NCBI GenBank assembly: GCA_013822245.1
Contig: PNKE01000044.1
Coordinates: forward strand, 1 to 64,000
Direction: 5' to 3'
Length of the DNA stretch: 64,000 nt
Source of the DNA: Candidatus Solibacter sp.
GTDB taxonomy: Bacteria; Acidobacteriota; Terriglobia; Bryobacterales; Bryobacteraceae
The stretch's first letter is position 1, and the number at the start of each line of letters is the position of its first letter. A model generated the notes under the pieces. The model was not told the DNA's origin, ran no database searches, and worked only from the letters and a program-made list of their open reading frames with translations. Both the position numbers and the translations under genes were made by a program. This document shows, one piece after another, positions 43,869 to 52,510 of the stretch.

Positions 43869-44222
43869 GACCCCAGACTACCGCCCGCGGCGGCGCGAGT
43901 GCCAGCCCGCTCTTCGCGGTGCGCCCGAAGCGTGGCGCGGCGGGAAGCGTGTGAATGCAGGCAGCGGGTGGTGGTGGTAGTCCCGTACGTCCGATTGCGA
44001 GCGCCGGCGGGGACCGCGGATGATCTGGACCGCGAGTCGGCCGGGAGGCGCGCTGAGGGTCTGTCGTGGAGAGGACGGGAGGCTCGTCCTGCTGGTTCGA
44101 GGATGGCGAAGAGGTCCTGGCGCGAGTGCCGGGACGGCAGGCAAGAGTGCAGGCGCCACGGCAGGCCTGCGGCACGAGGACAAGGCCCGCGCCACGAAGC
44201 GGGGGCCGGGGGCCGGTTGCGC
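43869..44222. other. 354-base intergenic stretch without a recognised gene
   Basis: Short overlapping open frames exist on both strands but none has coding-like sequence, a ribosome site or family motifs. It lies between the phosphotriesterase-like start and the hydrolase stop, so it likely carries the promoter of the former. No strong hairpin was seen. Confidence 0.5.
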
Positions 44223-45311
44223 TTATCTCGGCGCGGGGAGTTGTTCGCCGTGGGCGGGGCGGACGCCGGAGTCGAGCCACTTGACGAGATCGGCGAAGGC
44301 GGCGCCGATTTCCGGGGCGTTCATGGTGCAGTGGCCGTCGCGGGCGACCCAGCGCTGGACGAAGAGGCCGGATTTGCCGTTCAACTGGACCAGATCGCGG
44401 TAGGCGTTGGGCGAGGAGGCGGGGACGATGGGGTCGTAGGTGGTATGGACGGCGAGCAGGGGGCGTTCGATGCGGCCGGTGGTGGTGACAAAGGTGCGCA
44501 TGTAGTCCATGGATTTGGGGTCGGCGGCATGGCGCTCAACGCCGCGGTTGACCGATTGATCGTCAGGGCCGCCCGAGTACACGGTGTCGCGGTTGTCGAA
44601 GGGGTTGCCGCCGGTGCGTTGGACGAGTTCGGCCTGGATGGAGGCCATGAAAGAGATGAGTCCGGGGATTTCGGCGGTCTTTTTGAGGCCGAGCCACTGG
44701 CGGAGGGCTTCGGCTTTTTCGGGGGCGGCGGTGATGGCGGCGGTGATGGCCTTGCCGAGCGGACCGCCGAAGCCGGAGGGAGGGGCGGGCTTGGAGGCGG
44801 GTCCGAGGATGGCGGGGAAGTAATGGTTGAACAGGATGAGGGCGTCGAATTCACGGGCGGAGGCGAACGGCAGGCTGGGGGAGAGGGCGCCGCACAATGG
44901 CAGGCCGGCGTCGTAGGCAGAGGGGAAGCGTTCGACCAGGGCGACGGTGAGCAGTCCGCCCATGGAGTGGCCCATGACGACGGTGCGGGAGGGCTTGCCG
45001 TGCTTGTTGATGAAGTATTCGCGGAGGGCTTCGGTTTCGCGCAGTGCCTGTTCGACGGCCCAGCCGCCGGTGGAGTAGCCGGACTGGATGACGGCGTAGC
45101 CTGAGTCGTGGAACTGGGCCAGGATGGGATTGAGCGGGGATTCCCTGAAGGCGCCGGGGGCGCCCGAGTAGCCGTGGCAGTAGACGATGAGCCGGCCGTT
45201 GTGGTTGTCGGGCTTGTCGATGCGGAAGGCGGCGCCGTTCATTGAGCCGATTTCGGTGGCGGCGAAGGCGGAGGAGGCGAGGAGGAACAGGGATGCAAGG
45301 ATACGGATCAT
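44223..45311 (-). CDS. Exported alpha/beta hydrolase
   Basis: 362 residues. Signal peptide MIRILASLFLLASSAFAA. Hydrolase motifs: LIVYCHGYSGAPGAF (oxyanion region), the nucleophile elbow GHSMGG, an acid in TTYDPIVPASSP and His in VARDGHCTMNAPE. Substrate unknown; an esterase or lipase-like enzyme. Divergent from the toxin-antitoxin operon. Confidence 0.85.
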   Translation of the reverse strand: MIRILASLFLLASSAFAATEIGSMNGAAFRIDKPDNHNGRLIVYCHGYSGAPGAFRESPLNPILAQFHDSGYAVIQSGYSTGGWAVEQALRETEALREYFINKHGKPSRTVVMGHSMGGLLTVALVERFPSAYDAGLPLCGALSPSLPFASAREFDALILFNHYFPAILGPASKPAPPSGFGGPLGKAITAAITAAPEKAEALRQWLGLKKTAEIPGLISFMASIQAELVQRTGGNPFDNRDTVYSGGPDDQSVNRGVERHAADPKSMDYMRTFVTTTGRIERPLLAVHTTYDPIVPASSPNAYRDLVQLNGKSGLFVQRWVARDGHCTMNAPEIGAAFADLVKWLDSGVRPAHGEQLPAPR

Positions 45312-45351
45312 TTGAGCAATTTAGCATGGACGAGGGAAGGCTACGGCGAGT

Positions 45352-45380
45352 TTGGTGTATACCTCAGGCGGTGGTATAAT
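45352..45380 (+). promoter_or_regulatory. Promoter and operator of the toxin-antitoxin operon
   Basis: TATAAT (45375-45380) with TTGGTG (45352-45357) 17 bp upstream. The -10 is only 6 bases from the antitoxin ATG at 45387, so the transcript probably begins at the start codon. TATACC (45358-45363) and GGTATA (45373-45378) form a perfect inverted repeat across the spacer and -10, well placed for autorepression by the ribbon-helix-helix antitoxin. Confidence 0.6.
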
Positions 45381-45386
45381 CATCTT

Positions 45387-45608
45387 ATGCGAGTCAAGAC
45401 ATCGATCACACTTCCGCGGGAGTTGCTGGCGCGCCTGGACCAGGTGGACACGAACAGGTCGGCTTTGCTTGAACGGGCGGCGAACGCCTATCTGGCGGCG
45501 ATCGAGCGGGAAGACCGGGACCGGAAGGACCGGGAGATCATCGACCGGAATGCGGAGAGGTTGAACAAGGAAGCTCTGGACACGCTGTCTTATCAGGATC
45601 TGGCATGA
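45387..45608 (+). CDS. Ribbon-helix-helix (CopG-type) antitoxin
   Basis: 73 residues. The N-terminal RHH fold is [19 protein letters not shown], followed by [15 protein letters not shown], and a charged C-terminal tail ([20 protein letters not shown]) that would wrap the toxin. The start at 45387 is chosen because upstream sequence is promoter/operator. It overlaps the toxin start by ATGA. RHH antitoxins bind their own operator and neutralise the toxin. Confidence 0.88.
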   Translation: MRVKTSITLPRELLARLDQVDTNRSALLERAANAYLAAIEREDRDRKDREIIDRNAERLNKEALDTLSYQDLA

Positions 45609-45940
45609 GACGCGGCGAGTTGTATCTGGTCCAGAAGCCGGGAGCGCAGGACCCGCGCAAGCAGCGGGTTTTTGCGGTGGTGAGCCGGCAGACCGTGCTC
45701 GATTCCCGCTTTTCCACAGTGATCTGCGCGCCGGTGTATTCGCAGCACGACGGGTTGAGTACACAGGTTGCGGTTGGGATTGAAGATGGGCTGAAGAAGG
45801 CGTCGAGCATTCACTGCGATGAACTGGTGAGCCTGCCTAAAACGATGTTGACTCACTACGCCGGATCACTGAGGCCGGCGTCGATGCGGCAACTCGACCG
45901 GGCGCTGATGGTGGCTCTGAGTCTGGAAGTTGATGTATGA
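45605..45940 (+). CDS. MazF/PemK-family endoribonuclease toxin
   Basis: 111 residues, standard for the family. [13 protein letters not shown] matches the MazF opening (RGdi); [24 protein letters not shown] contains the conserved R and S/T strand; [23 protein letters not shown] contains the xxxDxLxxlpxxxL segment. MazF toxins cut mRNA or tRNA at short sequences. The active-site Arg (QRVFAVVS context) and Thr/Ser appear kept. Coupled to the antitoxin by a 4-base overlap. Confidence 0.9.
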   Translation: MRRGELYLVQKPGAQDPRKQRVFAVVSRQTVLDSRFSTVICAPVYSQHDGLSTQVAVGIEDGLKKASSIHCDELVSLPKTMLTHYAGSLRPASMRQLDRALMVALSLEVDV

Positions 45941-45983
45941 TTTGAGCCAACAGGATCGGAAAATAGGCAATCGGGAGGCGAAG

Positions 45984-46889
45984 ATGGAATCGAATGTGAC
46001 GCGCAGGCAGTTGATGACGGCGGCGGCTGGCGTGGCCGCGGCGGCTCCGCTCACGGCGGCTGAGGCGCCGTTGCCGGCGGTGCAGTTCGGGCAGCACAAG
46101 ATCAGCCGGCTGGTGATCGGGACCAACCCGCTGATGGGGTATTCGCACTTCAACCAGATCCTGGACCGGACCATGCGCGAGTGGATGACGCACGAGCGGC
46201 GCGTCGAGACCATCCTGCGGGCCGAGGCCGCCGGCATCACGACCTGGCAGTTGCACTACCATCTGGACACGATGGCGATTGTGGATGAGATCCAGAAGCG
46301 CGGCAGCAAGATGCAGATGTTCCTGCTGAGCGATTTCGAGCTGCACAAAGACTTCACGATGATCCCGGCCGTGGCGCGCAAGGGTTTTCTGGGCATGGCG
46401 CATCACGGCAACCGCACCGACGAGGCGTTCCGGCAGAAGAACATGGACCGTGTGAAGGAGTTTGTGATGCGGGTGAAGGACGCCGGGCTGATGGCGGGCG
46501 TGTCGATGCATAACCCCGAGGTGATGGACTATATCGAAGACTCGGGGTGGCCGGTGGACTACTACATGACGTGTTTCTACCGGGTGAGCCGCACGCGCGA
46601 AGAGGCCCGCGCGCTGATGAACGGCGAGGCGCCGCTGGGCGAGACGTTTCTGGAGAAAGATCCTGACCGGATGTCGGAGCGGATCAAGCGGACCAAGCGG
46701 CCGTGCTTCGGATTTAAGATCCTGGCCGCCGGGCGGGCGGGGTTTGCCAAAGAGCAGATTGAGAACGCCTTCAAGGGGGCGTTTCAGAGGATCAAGCCGA
46801 ACGACGCGGTGATCGTGGGCATGTTCCCGAAGTTCAAGAACGAGATGGCCGAGAACGCGTCGGTCGTCAGGGGGTTGCTGGCGGGCTGA
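45984..46889 (+). CDS. Tat-exported aldo/keto reductase-like protein
   Basis: 301 residues from the ATG giving MESNVTRRQLMTAAAGVAAAAPL, a Tat signal, with GGGAGG 6 bases upstream; the earlier ATG at 45930 overlaps the toxin. The mature part starts ISRLVIGTNPLMGYSHF, like the first strand of aldo/keto reductases, with TIM-barrel-like pieces (AAGITTWQLHYH, DAGLMAGVSMHNPEVMDYIEDSG). The classical Asp-Tyr-Lys-His tetrad is not obvious, so it may be a sugar-binding or isomerase-like barrel. Likely linked with the rhamnose mutarotase, which converges on it. Confidence 0.6.
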   Translation: MESNVTRRQLMTAAAGVAAAAPLTAAEAPLPAVQFGQHKISRLVIGTNPLMGYSHFNQILDRTMREWMTHERRVETILRAEAAGITTWQLHYHLDTMAIVDEIQKRGSKMQMFLLSDFELHKDFTMIPAVARKGFLGMAHHGNRTDEAFRQKNMDRVKEFVMRVKDAGLMAGVSMHNPEVMDYIEDSGWPVDYYMTCFYRVSRTREEARALMNGEAPLGETFLEKDPDRMSERIKRTKRPCFGFKILAAGRAGFAKEQIENAFKGAFQRIKPNDAVIVGMFPKFKNEMAENASVVRGLLAG

Positions 46890-46900
46890 AGCGGAGTGCG

Positions 46901-47224
46901 CTAATCGGTGTGGAAGACCTCTTCCATGTTGGCCCACCATTCGCCGGGGGCGCGGGTTTCAAGTGGCTGCTGCATGGGTTCCATGATGGCCCACCATTCC
47001 TGCGTTTTGGGGTCGGCGGCCATGCGGGCCATGTCGGCGGCGAAGTCCGAGCCGTGGTATTCGAAGTAACCGAAAAGGGTGGCGTCCTTCAAGAAGATGG
47101 AATAGTTGCGGATATTCGAATCGGCGATCGTTTTCAGGACTTCGGGCCAGACCTGGGCGTGGTAGGCCTTGTAGACATCGATGCAATCGGGGCGGATGCG
47201 GATGACTGAGCCGTAGCGTTTCAT
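46901..47224 (-). CDS. rhaM: L-rhamnose mutarotase
   Basis: 107 residues, the full length of the family. It interconverts alpha and beta L-rhamnopyranose. Motifs: MKRYGSVIRIRPDCIDVYKAYHAQVWPEVL with the catalytic His in YHA.VW, NIRNYSIFLKDATLFGYFEYHG, and EWWAIMEPMQQPL. It stands apart from other rhamnose genes in this window, though several exported sugar enzymes are near. A fucose or other deoxysugar mutarotase is possible. Confidence 0.88.
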   Translation of the reverse strand: MKRYGSVIRIRPDCIDVYKAYHAQVWPEVLKTIADSNIRNYSIFLKDATLFGYFEYHGSDFAADMARMAADPKTQEWWAIMEPMQQPLETRAPGEWWANMEEVFHTD

Positions 47225-47252
47225 GGACGGGGGTCCTTTTCCCCTGGACAGG

Positions 47253-48029
47253 CTATTTGAACGACCAGATTGACGTCCAGCCTTGCCAGCGGACGCCGGG
47301 GAGACGGAGCAGTCCGCGGTCGGCGAATTCGATGGCGCGGAAGACGGGGGAGAAACCGGGCACTTTGAGCAGCGGCGCGGCGAAGACGGTGAGCATGGCG
47401 AAGGGTTCGACGTCGACCTGGTTGAAGTAGCGGCGGGCGGTGGCGAGGTCGCGGCGAAGCAGCGGGTGTTCGTCGACGGTGCGCATGGAGGGGGTGAGGC
47501 GGCGGAAGAGGTTGACGGCGGGGTTGTGGCCGAGAGGTTCGAGGAACAGGGCGCTGCCGCCGGGTTTCAGCAGGCGGCGGATGGTGGAGAAAGAGCGGTC
47601 GAGGTCAAGGTGGTGGAGGATGGCGCGGCCGCAGATGAGGTCGAAGGAGGCGGGCGGCAGGTCTGGGTTTTCGCAGTCCATGCGATGGAATTCGGTGTTG
47701 GAGGCGACGCGTTCGGCGGCGCGGGCGCGGGCGCGATCGACGGCGGTATCGGAGATGTCGATGCCGACGACGCGGGCTGCAACATCGGCGTACTGGAACG
47801 AGTAAGTGCCGGGACCGCAGCCGTATTCGAGGACAACCGAGCCGCGGGCGCGTTGCAGCGCCATTTCGAGGAACAAGCGGTTGGGGGTGGCGGCGGCGCC
47901 ATAGGCGACTTCGGCGGCTTTGCGTCCGGTGCTGGCGAACTCCTTGTTATGGAAGTCGCGCTCGCGCTGCTTGCGCGCCTGGCCGGGGTCCTCCGGCAGG
48001 TGCGCCGCGGTGGGGTTGGTTGGATCCAT
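47253..48029 (-). CDS. Class I SAM-dependent methyltransferase
   Basis: 258 residues. Motif I is VLEYGCGPGTYSF, motif II VVGIDISDTAVDRAR, then MDCENPDLPPASFDLICGRAILHHLD and LKPGGSALFLEPLGHNP. The C-terminal part holds hydrophobic stretches common in lipid- or quinone-acting methyltransferases. The N-terminal ~50 residues (QRERDFHNKEFA) are typical of this subgroup. Substrate unknown. Confidence 0.87.
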   Translation of the reverse strand: MDPTNPTAAHLPEDPGQARKQRERDFHNKEFASTGRKAAEVAYGAAATPNRLFLEMALQRARGSVVLEYGCGPGTYSFQYADVAARVVGIDISDTAVDRARARAAERVASNTEFHRMDCENPDLPPASFDLICGRAILHHLDLDRSFSTIRRLLKPGGSALFLEPLGHNPAVNLFRRLTPSMRTVDEHPLLRRDLATARRYFNQVDVEPFAMLTVFAAPLLKVPGFSPVFRAIEFADRGLLRLPGVRWQGWTSIWSFK

Positions 48030-48054
48030 GTTTATGGAATGCGGGGGCCGCCGG

Positions 48055-48558
48055 CTAGGACTCCGAGTCGCCCGAGGGGCCGTAGATGCCAGGAACCTTC
48101 GCGCCCATGGGCCGGAGGTAAGCCGAAAGCTGTCCGCGGTGGTGGACCGAATGCCGCAGCATGAGCGAGATGAAGGCGGCGGCCGGGGCCTGTATCATGC
48201 CGAAGAAGTCGATCGTTTTCGCTTTGGCTTCGCCGGTCATCGACTTGGCCTGTTCGATGACTCCGGGGAGGTTGGAGTCATACCAGGCGAGGACGTCGGC
48301 GGCGGTTTTGATGTTTTCGGGGCGGTCGGATTCGCCGGCCTTGAACTCGCCGGCGATGACCGATGAAAGGAACCACCAATCGGCGGAGGCGATGTGCCAG
48401 GCGAGGTCGATGGCGTTCATCGAGCGGGCGTCGGGCGTGTAGTCTTCCTTGCCGGCTGGGATGGCGGCGATCACGGCGCGGGTGGTTGGGATCTCTCGTT
48501 CGAAATCGGCCAGAGTGTATCCGGCGATCAATTTGGCTTCGTCATGGCTCATGTGCAT
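48055..48558 (-). CDS. DinB-family protein
   Basis: 167 residues forming a four-helix DinB/YfiT-like bundle. The three metal-ligand His are in DLAWHIASADWW and in HSVHHRGQLSAYLRPMG, as in metal-binding DinB proteins. Members include thiol-dependent S-transferases; many are uncharacterised. Start ATG at 48558 or the ATG two codons later. Confidence 0.85.
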   Translation of the reverse strand: MHMSHDEAKLIAGYTLADFEREIPTTRAVIAAIPAGKEDYTPDARSMNAIDLAWHIASADWWFLSSVIAGEFKAGESDRPENIKTAADVLAWYDSNLPGVIEQAKSMTGEAKAKTIDFFGMIQAPAAAFISLMLRHSVHHRGQLSAYLRPMGAKVPGIYGPSGDSES

Positions 48559-48712
48559 GGTCAGGCTCCCTTCATCAGGCCCGTTCTATAGTATTGTCAT
48601 TTTTGCAGGGTGTTCGCCACGGGACGTTGGGAACGGACAGGGAGGTCCGGTTTGTTCAAGCAATGTAACCGCCAGGCGGGCTTACCGTCTATACACGGGG
48701 AGGTGGTGGGCC

Positions 48713-50050
48713 ATGGCGCTTTCGCAGTTGAGAGCTTTGGGCTTGGCGGCGGTGCTGACTTGCGCGGCGGCGCCGGGTGAAGCCTGGCAGACACAGTATC
48801 CCGGAAGCCAGTATCCGCCTGGCCAATATCCCCCAGGGCAGTATCCGCCGGATCAATACCCTTCGACGTATCCGGGCGGGCGGTTGCCGGGCGGCATCAA
48901 CATCCCGTCGATCAACCTGCCGAAGCGCAAGCCCAAGTCAGAAGAAGACAGGAAGAAGGACGAAAAGAACAAGGCGCCGGAGTATGTGGCGTTGGACGGG
49001 CGGCTGCGGCGGTTGGGCGAGAAGGACTTGGTGGTGGAGAGCCGCGGCGGGAAGCTGCTGCGGTTCCGGCTGCTGGCCAGGACGCGGTTTGAGAACCCCA
49101 AGGGCGAGCCGGTGAGGGATTCGCTGGTGCGGCCGGGCGACCGGATCGAGGTGCGGGCGAATCCCGATGACGTGGAGACGGCCGTCGCGGTGGTGCACCT
49201 GGGGGCGGGGTCGGAGGCCGAGCGGGCCGCCGGGGCGCAGCCCGTGGAGCAGGGCGCGATCAGGATTCCCGAGGTGGCCGATTTCGGCGGCGTGAGCGTG
49301 GCCGGCGCGGAAGCGATGGAAGGCGGGCGCGGCGAGGCCAGGGCGGGCACGGCGGCTGAGGCGGATGCGGAGATCCTGCAGGACGCGCGCAATGCGGCGT
49401 CGATGTTCGCCAACGGGCTGCCGGATTTCCTGGTTGATCAGGTGACGGTGCGGGCCAACGGCCACACGGCGTCGGGGCCTTGGGTTCCGGCTGATACGGT
49501 GACGGCTGAGGTCGCCTTCACGGGCGGCGAGGAACAGTACAGGAACATTCGCATCAACGGCCGTCCGGCGGACCGCCCGGTAGAGAAAAGCGGGGCGTGG
49601 TCGACGGGCGAGTTTGTCACAACGGTTCTGGATGTGCTGTCGCCGAACACGGATGCGTCGTTCGCGCGGCAGGGCGATGAGCGGATGCTGGGGCGGACCG
49701 CGCTTGTCTACGACTTCGCGGTGAGCCAGACGAACAGCCATTGGCGGATTGTGCTTCGGGACGGGCGGGAGTGCATGGCGGCCTACGACGGACGGCTGTG
49801 GGTGGACAAGGCGTCGAGCCGCGTGTTGAAGGTGGAGCAGCGGGCGCGGCAACTGCCGGCCTGGTGCGGCGCGGCGAGCGCGGAGAGCGTGATCGAATTT
49901 GGCTACGTGAAGATCACCGGGCAGGAGTACCTGATGCCTGTGAGGAGCCTGGCAGCATCATGTCTGCGGGTGGGCGCCTGCTTCCGCAACGAACTGCGGT
50001 TTGAGAATTACCGGAAGTTCGCCGCCGAATCGAAGATCACGTTCGAATAA
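48713..50050 (+). CDS. Exported protein with Gln-Tyr-Pro-Pro-Gly repeats
   Basis: 445 residues from the ATG giving MALSQLRALGLAAVLTCAAAPGEA, a signal peptide, with GGGGAGG 9 bases before it. A short repeat QYPPGQYPPGQYPPDQYP (about 31-48) follows, then a basic linker, a small beta domain (LDGRLRRLGEKDLVVESRGGK, FRLLARTRFENPKG, RPGDRIEVRANPDD) and a C-terminal ~230-residue beta-rich domain (VDQVTVRANGHTAS, GRTALVYDFAVSQ, LWVDKASSRVLKVE). No catalytic motif is recognised. Confidence 0.7.
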   Translation: MALSQLRALGLAAVLTCAAAPGEAWQTQYPGSQYPPGQYPPGQYPPDQYPSTYPGGRLPGGINIPSINLPKRKPKSEEDRKKDEKNKAPEYVALDGRLRRLGEKDLVVESRGGKLLRFRLLARTRFENPKGEPVRDSLVRPGDRIEVRANPDDVETAVAVVHLGAGSEAERAAGAQPVEQGAIRIPEVADFGGVSVAGAEAMEGGRGEARAGTAAEADAEILQDARNAASMFANGLPDFLVDQVTVRANGHTASGPWVPADTVTAEVAFTGGEEQYRNIRINGRPADRPVEKSGAWSTGEFVTTVLDVLSPNTDASFARQGDERMLGRTALVYDFAVSQTNSHWRIVLRDGRECMAAYDGRLWVDKASSRVLKVEQRARQLPAWCGAASAESVIEFGYVKITGQEYLMPVRSLAASCLRVGACFRNELRFENYRKFAAESKITFE

Positions 50051-50090
50051 CCGCCGGCGGCCGCGCGAAAGGCGATAAATTAGGGAGACG

Positions 50091-51584
50091 ATGCCCAGAA
50101 AGAAAGCGGCTGGCGCGGCCGGAGGGTCCGGCGGCGGGGGACAAGCGAGAGGGTCGATCGGCAGGCAGATGCTGCGGTCGCTGGTGACCGGGCGGCTGCT
50201 GGAACGGTTGCAGGCGGGCGAGGCGGGGCCGTTCGAGGCGATCGTCGCGCTCAATGAGAATTTCCCAGGGGGAACCACCGCGGCCGGCGATGCGTTGCGT
50301 CAATGGCTGACGGGGAAGGGCGATCTCGATGCCGCCCGGATTCGCGCGCTTTCGTCAAACGTCATCTGCGTGCTGGACTCCCGGCAACTCGTCGAACTCA
50401 GCCGGTGGCACTATGGTTTAGCGGGCAAGGCCGGCGCGTCGCCGGTGTATCGCATCTGGGAGGACGGGCTGATCGAGCCGCTGCTGACGCGGTCGGCGGC
50501 GACGGTGAAAGCCGATGCGGCGCACCGGGCGTTTTCGGCCCTGGGCGAAGGGGTGGTTTGGGCGGTGGTGGATTCGGGCATCGACGGCAGGCATCCGCAT
50601 TTCGCCAGCGATGTCGAGGGCATTGGGCGGATCCGGTCGTTGGAACTGCCGGCGCCGGTGGAGCATATCGACTACACGGGGTCGGCGGGCGGGGCTCTAA
50701 GCGATGAGACGGGCCACGGCACGCATGTGGCGGGCATCATCGCCGGCGCATGGCAGGCGAAGCGGGGCAGGACGAAGAGGGTGGCCGGTGTGATGACGTT
50801 GCATGAAGGCGAGGCCGAGCCGCGCATCAGCCTGGCCGAAGTGGAGCGGATCTGCGGCATCGCGCCGCTGGCGAAACTGGTGAGCATGAAGGTGGTGGCC
50901 GGCGCGGCGGGCCGGGTCAGTTCGGTGCTGGCGGCGTTGGATCAGATTCAGAGGTGGAACGAGTTTGGGCGTAATGTGCGTGTGCAGGGGGTGAATTTGA
51001 GCGTCGGGTATCCGTTCAACCCGGAGTGGTTTGGATGCGGGCACAGCCCGGTGTGCGTGGAGGTGAACCGACTGGTGAAGAGCGGCGTGGTGGTTGTCGC
51101 CGCGTCGGGCAACAGCGGGTACACGACATGGGTGGATATGAACGACCGGGTGGAAGCCGGGTTTTCGAGCCGCAGCATCACCGATCCAGGCAACGCCGAA
51201 CTGGCGATCACCGTGGGGTCGACGCATCGCGATATGCCGCATACCTATGGCGTGTCGTACTTCTCATCGCGCGGGCCGACCGGCGACGGGCGGTTGAAAC
51301 CGGACCTGATCGCGCCGGGCGAGAGGATACTGTCGTGCGCAGCGGGGGCGGAGAAGGCGCGCTACGGCAACGGGGCGCTGTATTCGGAACAGAGCGGGAC
51401 AAGCGCGGCGGCGCCGCATGTGTCGGGGGCGGTGGCGGCGTTTCTGTCGGTGCGCCGGGAGTTCATCGGGCAGCCTGAGAAAGTGAAGTCGATCTTCGCC
51501 GGCTCGGCGATGGACATCCAGCGCGACCCGTATTCACAGGGGCGCGGGTTGTTGGATTTGAATAAGGCGCTGCAGTCGGTCTGA
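50091..51584 (+). CDS. S8 (subtilisin-like) serine protease
   Basis: 497 residues. Catalytic triad: Asp161 in VVDSGIDG, His209 in GHGTHVAG, Ser438 in SGTSAAAPHVSG; the oxyanion Asn is in VVVAASGNSGY. The ATG is preceded by GGGAG. There is no signal peptide; the N-terminus is basic and Gly-rich, followed by a ~120-residue helical region that may be an inhibitory propeptide. A cytosolic or otherwise-secreted protease is implied. Substrate unknown. Confidence 0.92.
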   Translation: MPRKKAAGAAGGSGGGGQARGSIGRQMLRSLVTGRLLERLQAGEAGPFEAIVALNENFPGGTTAAGDALRQWLTGKGDLDAARIRALSSNVICVLDSRQLVELSRWHYGLAGKAGASPVYRIWEDGLIEPLLTRSAATVKADAAHRAFSALGEGVVWAVVDSGIDGRHPHFASDVEGIGRIRSLELPAPVEHIDYTGSAGGALSDETGHGTHVAGIIAGAWQAKRGRTKRVAGVMTLHEGEAEPRISLAEVERICGIAPLAKLVSMKVVAGAAGRVSSVLAALDQIQRWNEFGRNVRVQGVNLSVGYPFNPEWFGCGHSPVCVEVNRLVKSGVVVVAASGNSGYTTWVDMNDRVEAGFSSRSITDPGNAELAITVGSTHRDMPHTYGVSYFSSRGPTGDGRLKPDLIAPGERILSCAAGAEKARYGNGALYSEQSGTSAAAPHVSGAVAAFLSVRREFIGQPEKVKSIFAGSAMDIQRDPYSQGRGLLDLNKALQSV

Positions 51585-51928
51585 CTGGCTGGCTGCAGCG
51601 GGAGACCGGGAACAGCGCACTGCCGGGCATCACGATCGATGACCCTCTTGCCGCGGGTCCGTGAAGGAATTTCGGCCGGCCCGCGGGGACAGATTGGGCG
51701 GGGGCGCGATGTTTGATTTCGGCTTTCCGGCTCGCCCGCGCTGGGTTCAATCCGCCGGTCTTGCCCCGGAATCCGGCCTCCTCCGGACCCGCTCCGGGCC
51801 TTTGGCCGGCTGCCTCCGCCTGCTTGCCCGGAGGCTTTGCCGGTTCCTTCCACCCCAGCCGGACCCATTGCGGCGCGTTGCGGGCCGGCGCCACCGATGG
51901 AGCCGGGATCAGCCGGCGCCGGGCCGCG
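51585..51928. other. 344-base stretch with no intact gene
   Basis: It lies between the S8 protease stop and the methyltransferase remnant. A minus-strand frame runs through it from the remnant into the protease gene, but the sequence there is Gly/Pro/Arg-rich without family signal and looks like read-through past a lost stop. Confidence 0.5.
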
Positions 51929-52435
51929 TTTGCGGGCACAGGTGGCGATGAAACAGGCGGTGAAGACGCGCACCGGCAGGCGCCCGAGGCAGGCGTACCG
52001 GAAGGGGAGAAAACGGACGAGGGGGCCGCCCCGGCGGCCGCGCGCCCGCTCGACGGAGACGCGCAGGGCGGTGGAGAGCAGGCGGGGATTGTGGATCAGC
52101 CAGTCACGTCCGGGGACCTCGAAGCCCGCTTCGGCGAGACGGCGGCCGGGGACGGGCGGAGCCAGGGTGTAGACGAGTGGATTCGGCGTCCGCCCCACGC
52201 GGCGGAGGAGATGGAGTGTCCAGTGAACGGGGTTGTCCAGGGTGATGGGAAGGATGCCGCCGGGGCGCGGGACGCGAACCAGTTCGGAGATCGAAGCCGC
52301 GAAGCCGGAGGGGCCGGTGGGATGGTCGAGGGTGGACAGCGACAGTGCCTCGGAAACCGGCCCGGACCGGACGGGAAGCGCGCGGCAATCGGCGGCAAGC
52401 GGGAGGAGGCGCCACGAGGCGGATGGACCTCCGGC
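51929..52435 (-). pseudogene. Methyltransferase fragment lacking the SAM-binding N-terminus
   Basis: Directly after the TGA of the upstream CapK-like gene, and in the same frame, the minus strand reads LPLAADCRALPVRSGPVSEA, STLDHPTGP, ELVRVPRPGGILPITLDNP, AEAGFEVPGRDWLIHNPRLL and GRLPVRVFTACFIATCARK. This matches the second half of a SAM methyltransferase of the kind found in glycan or lipid clusters. Motif I and the start codon are missing, and no stop is kept at the expected end. A deletion joining CapK's stop to mid-methyltransferase is inferred. Confidence 0.65.
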
Positions 52436-52510
52436 CGTGTTTTTCCAGGACGAACGAATTCGAAATCGCTGATTCAGGCGGCGGTTTCCGGGCCAGGTCA
52501 GAATACAGCA

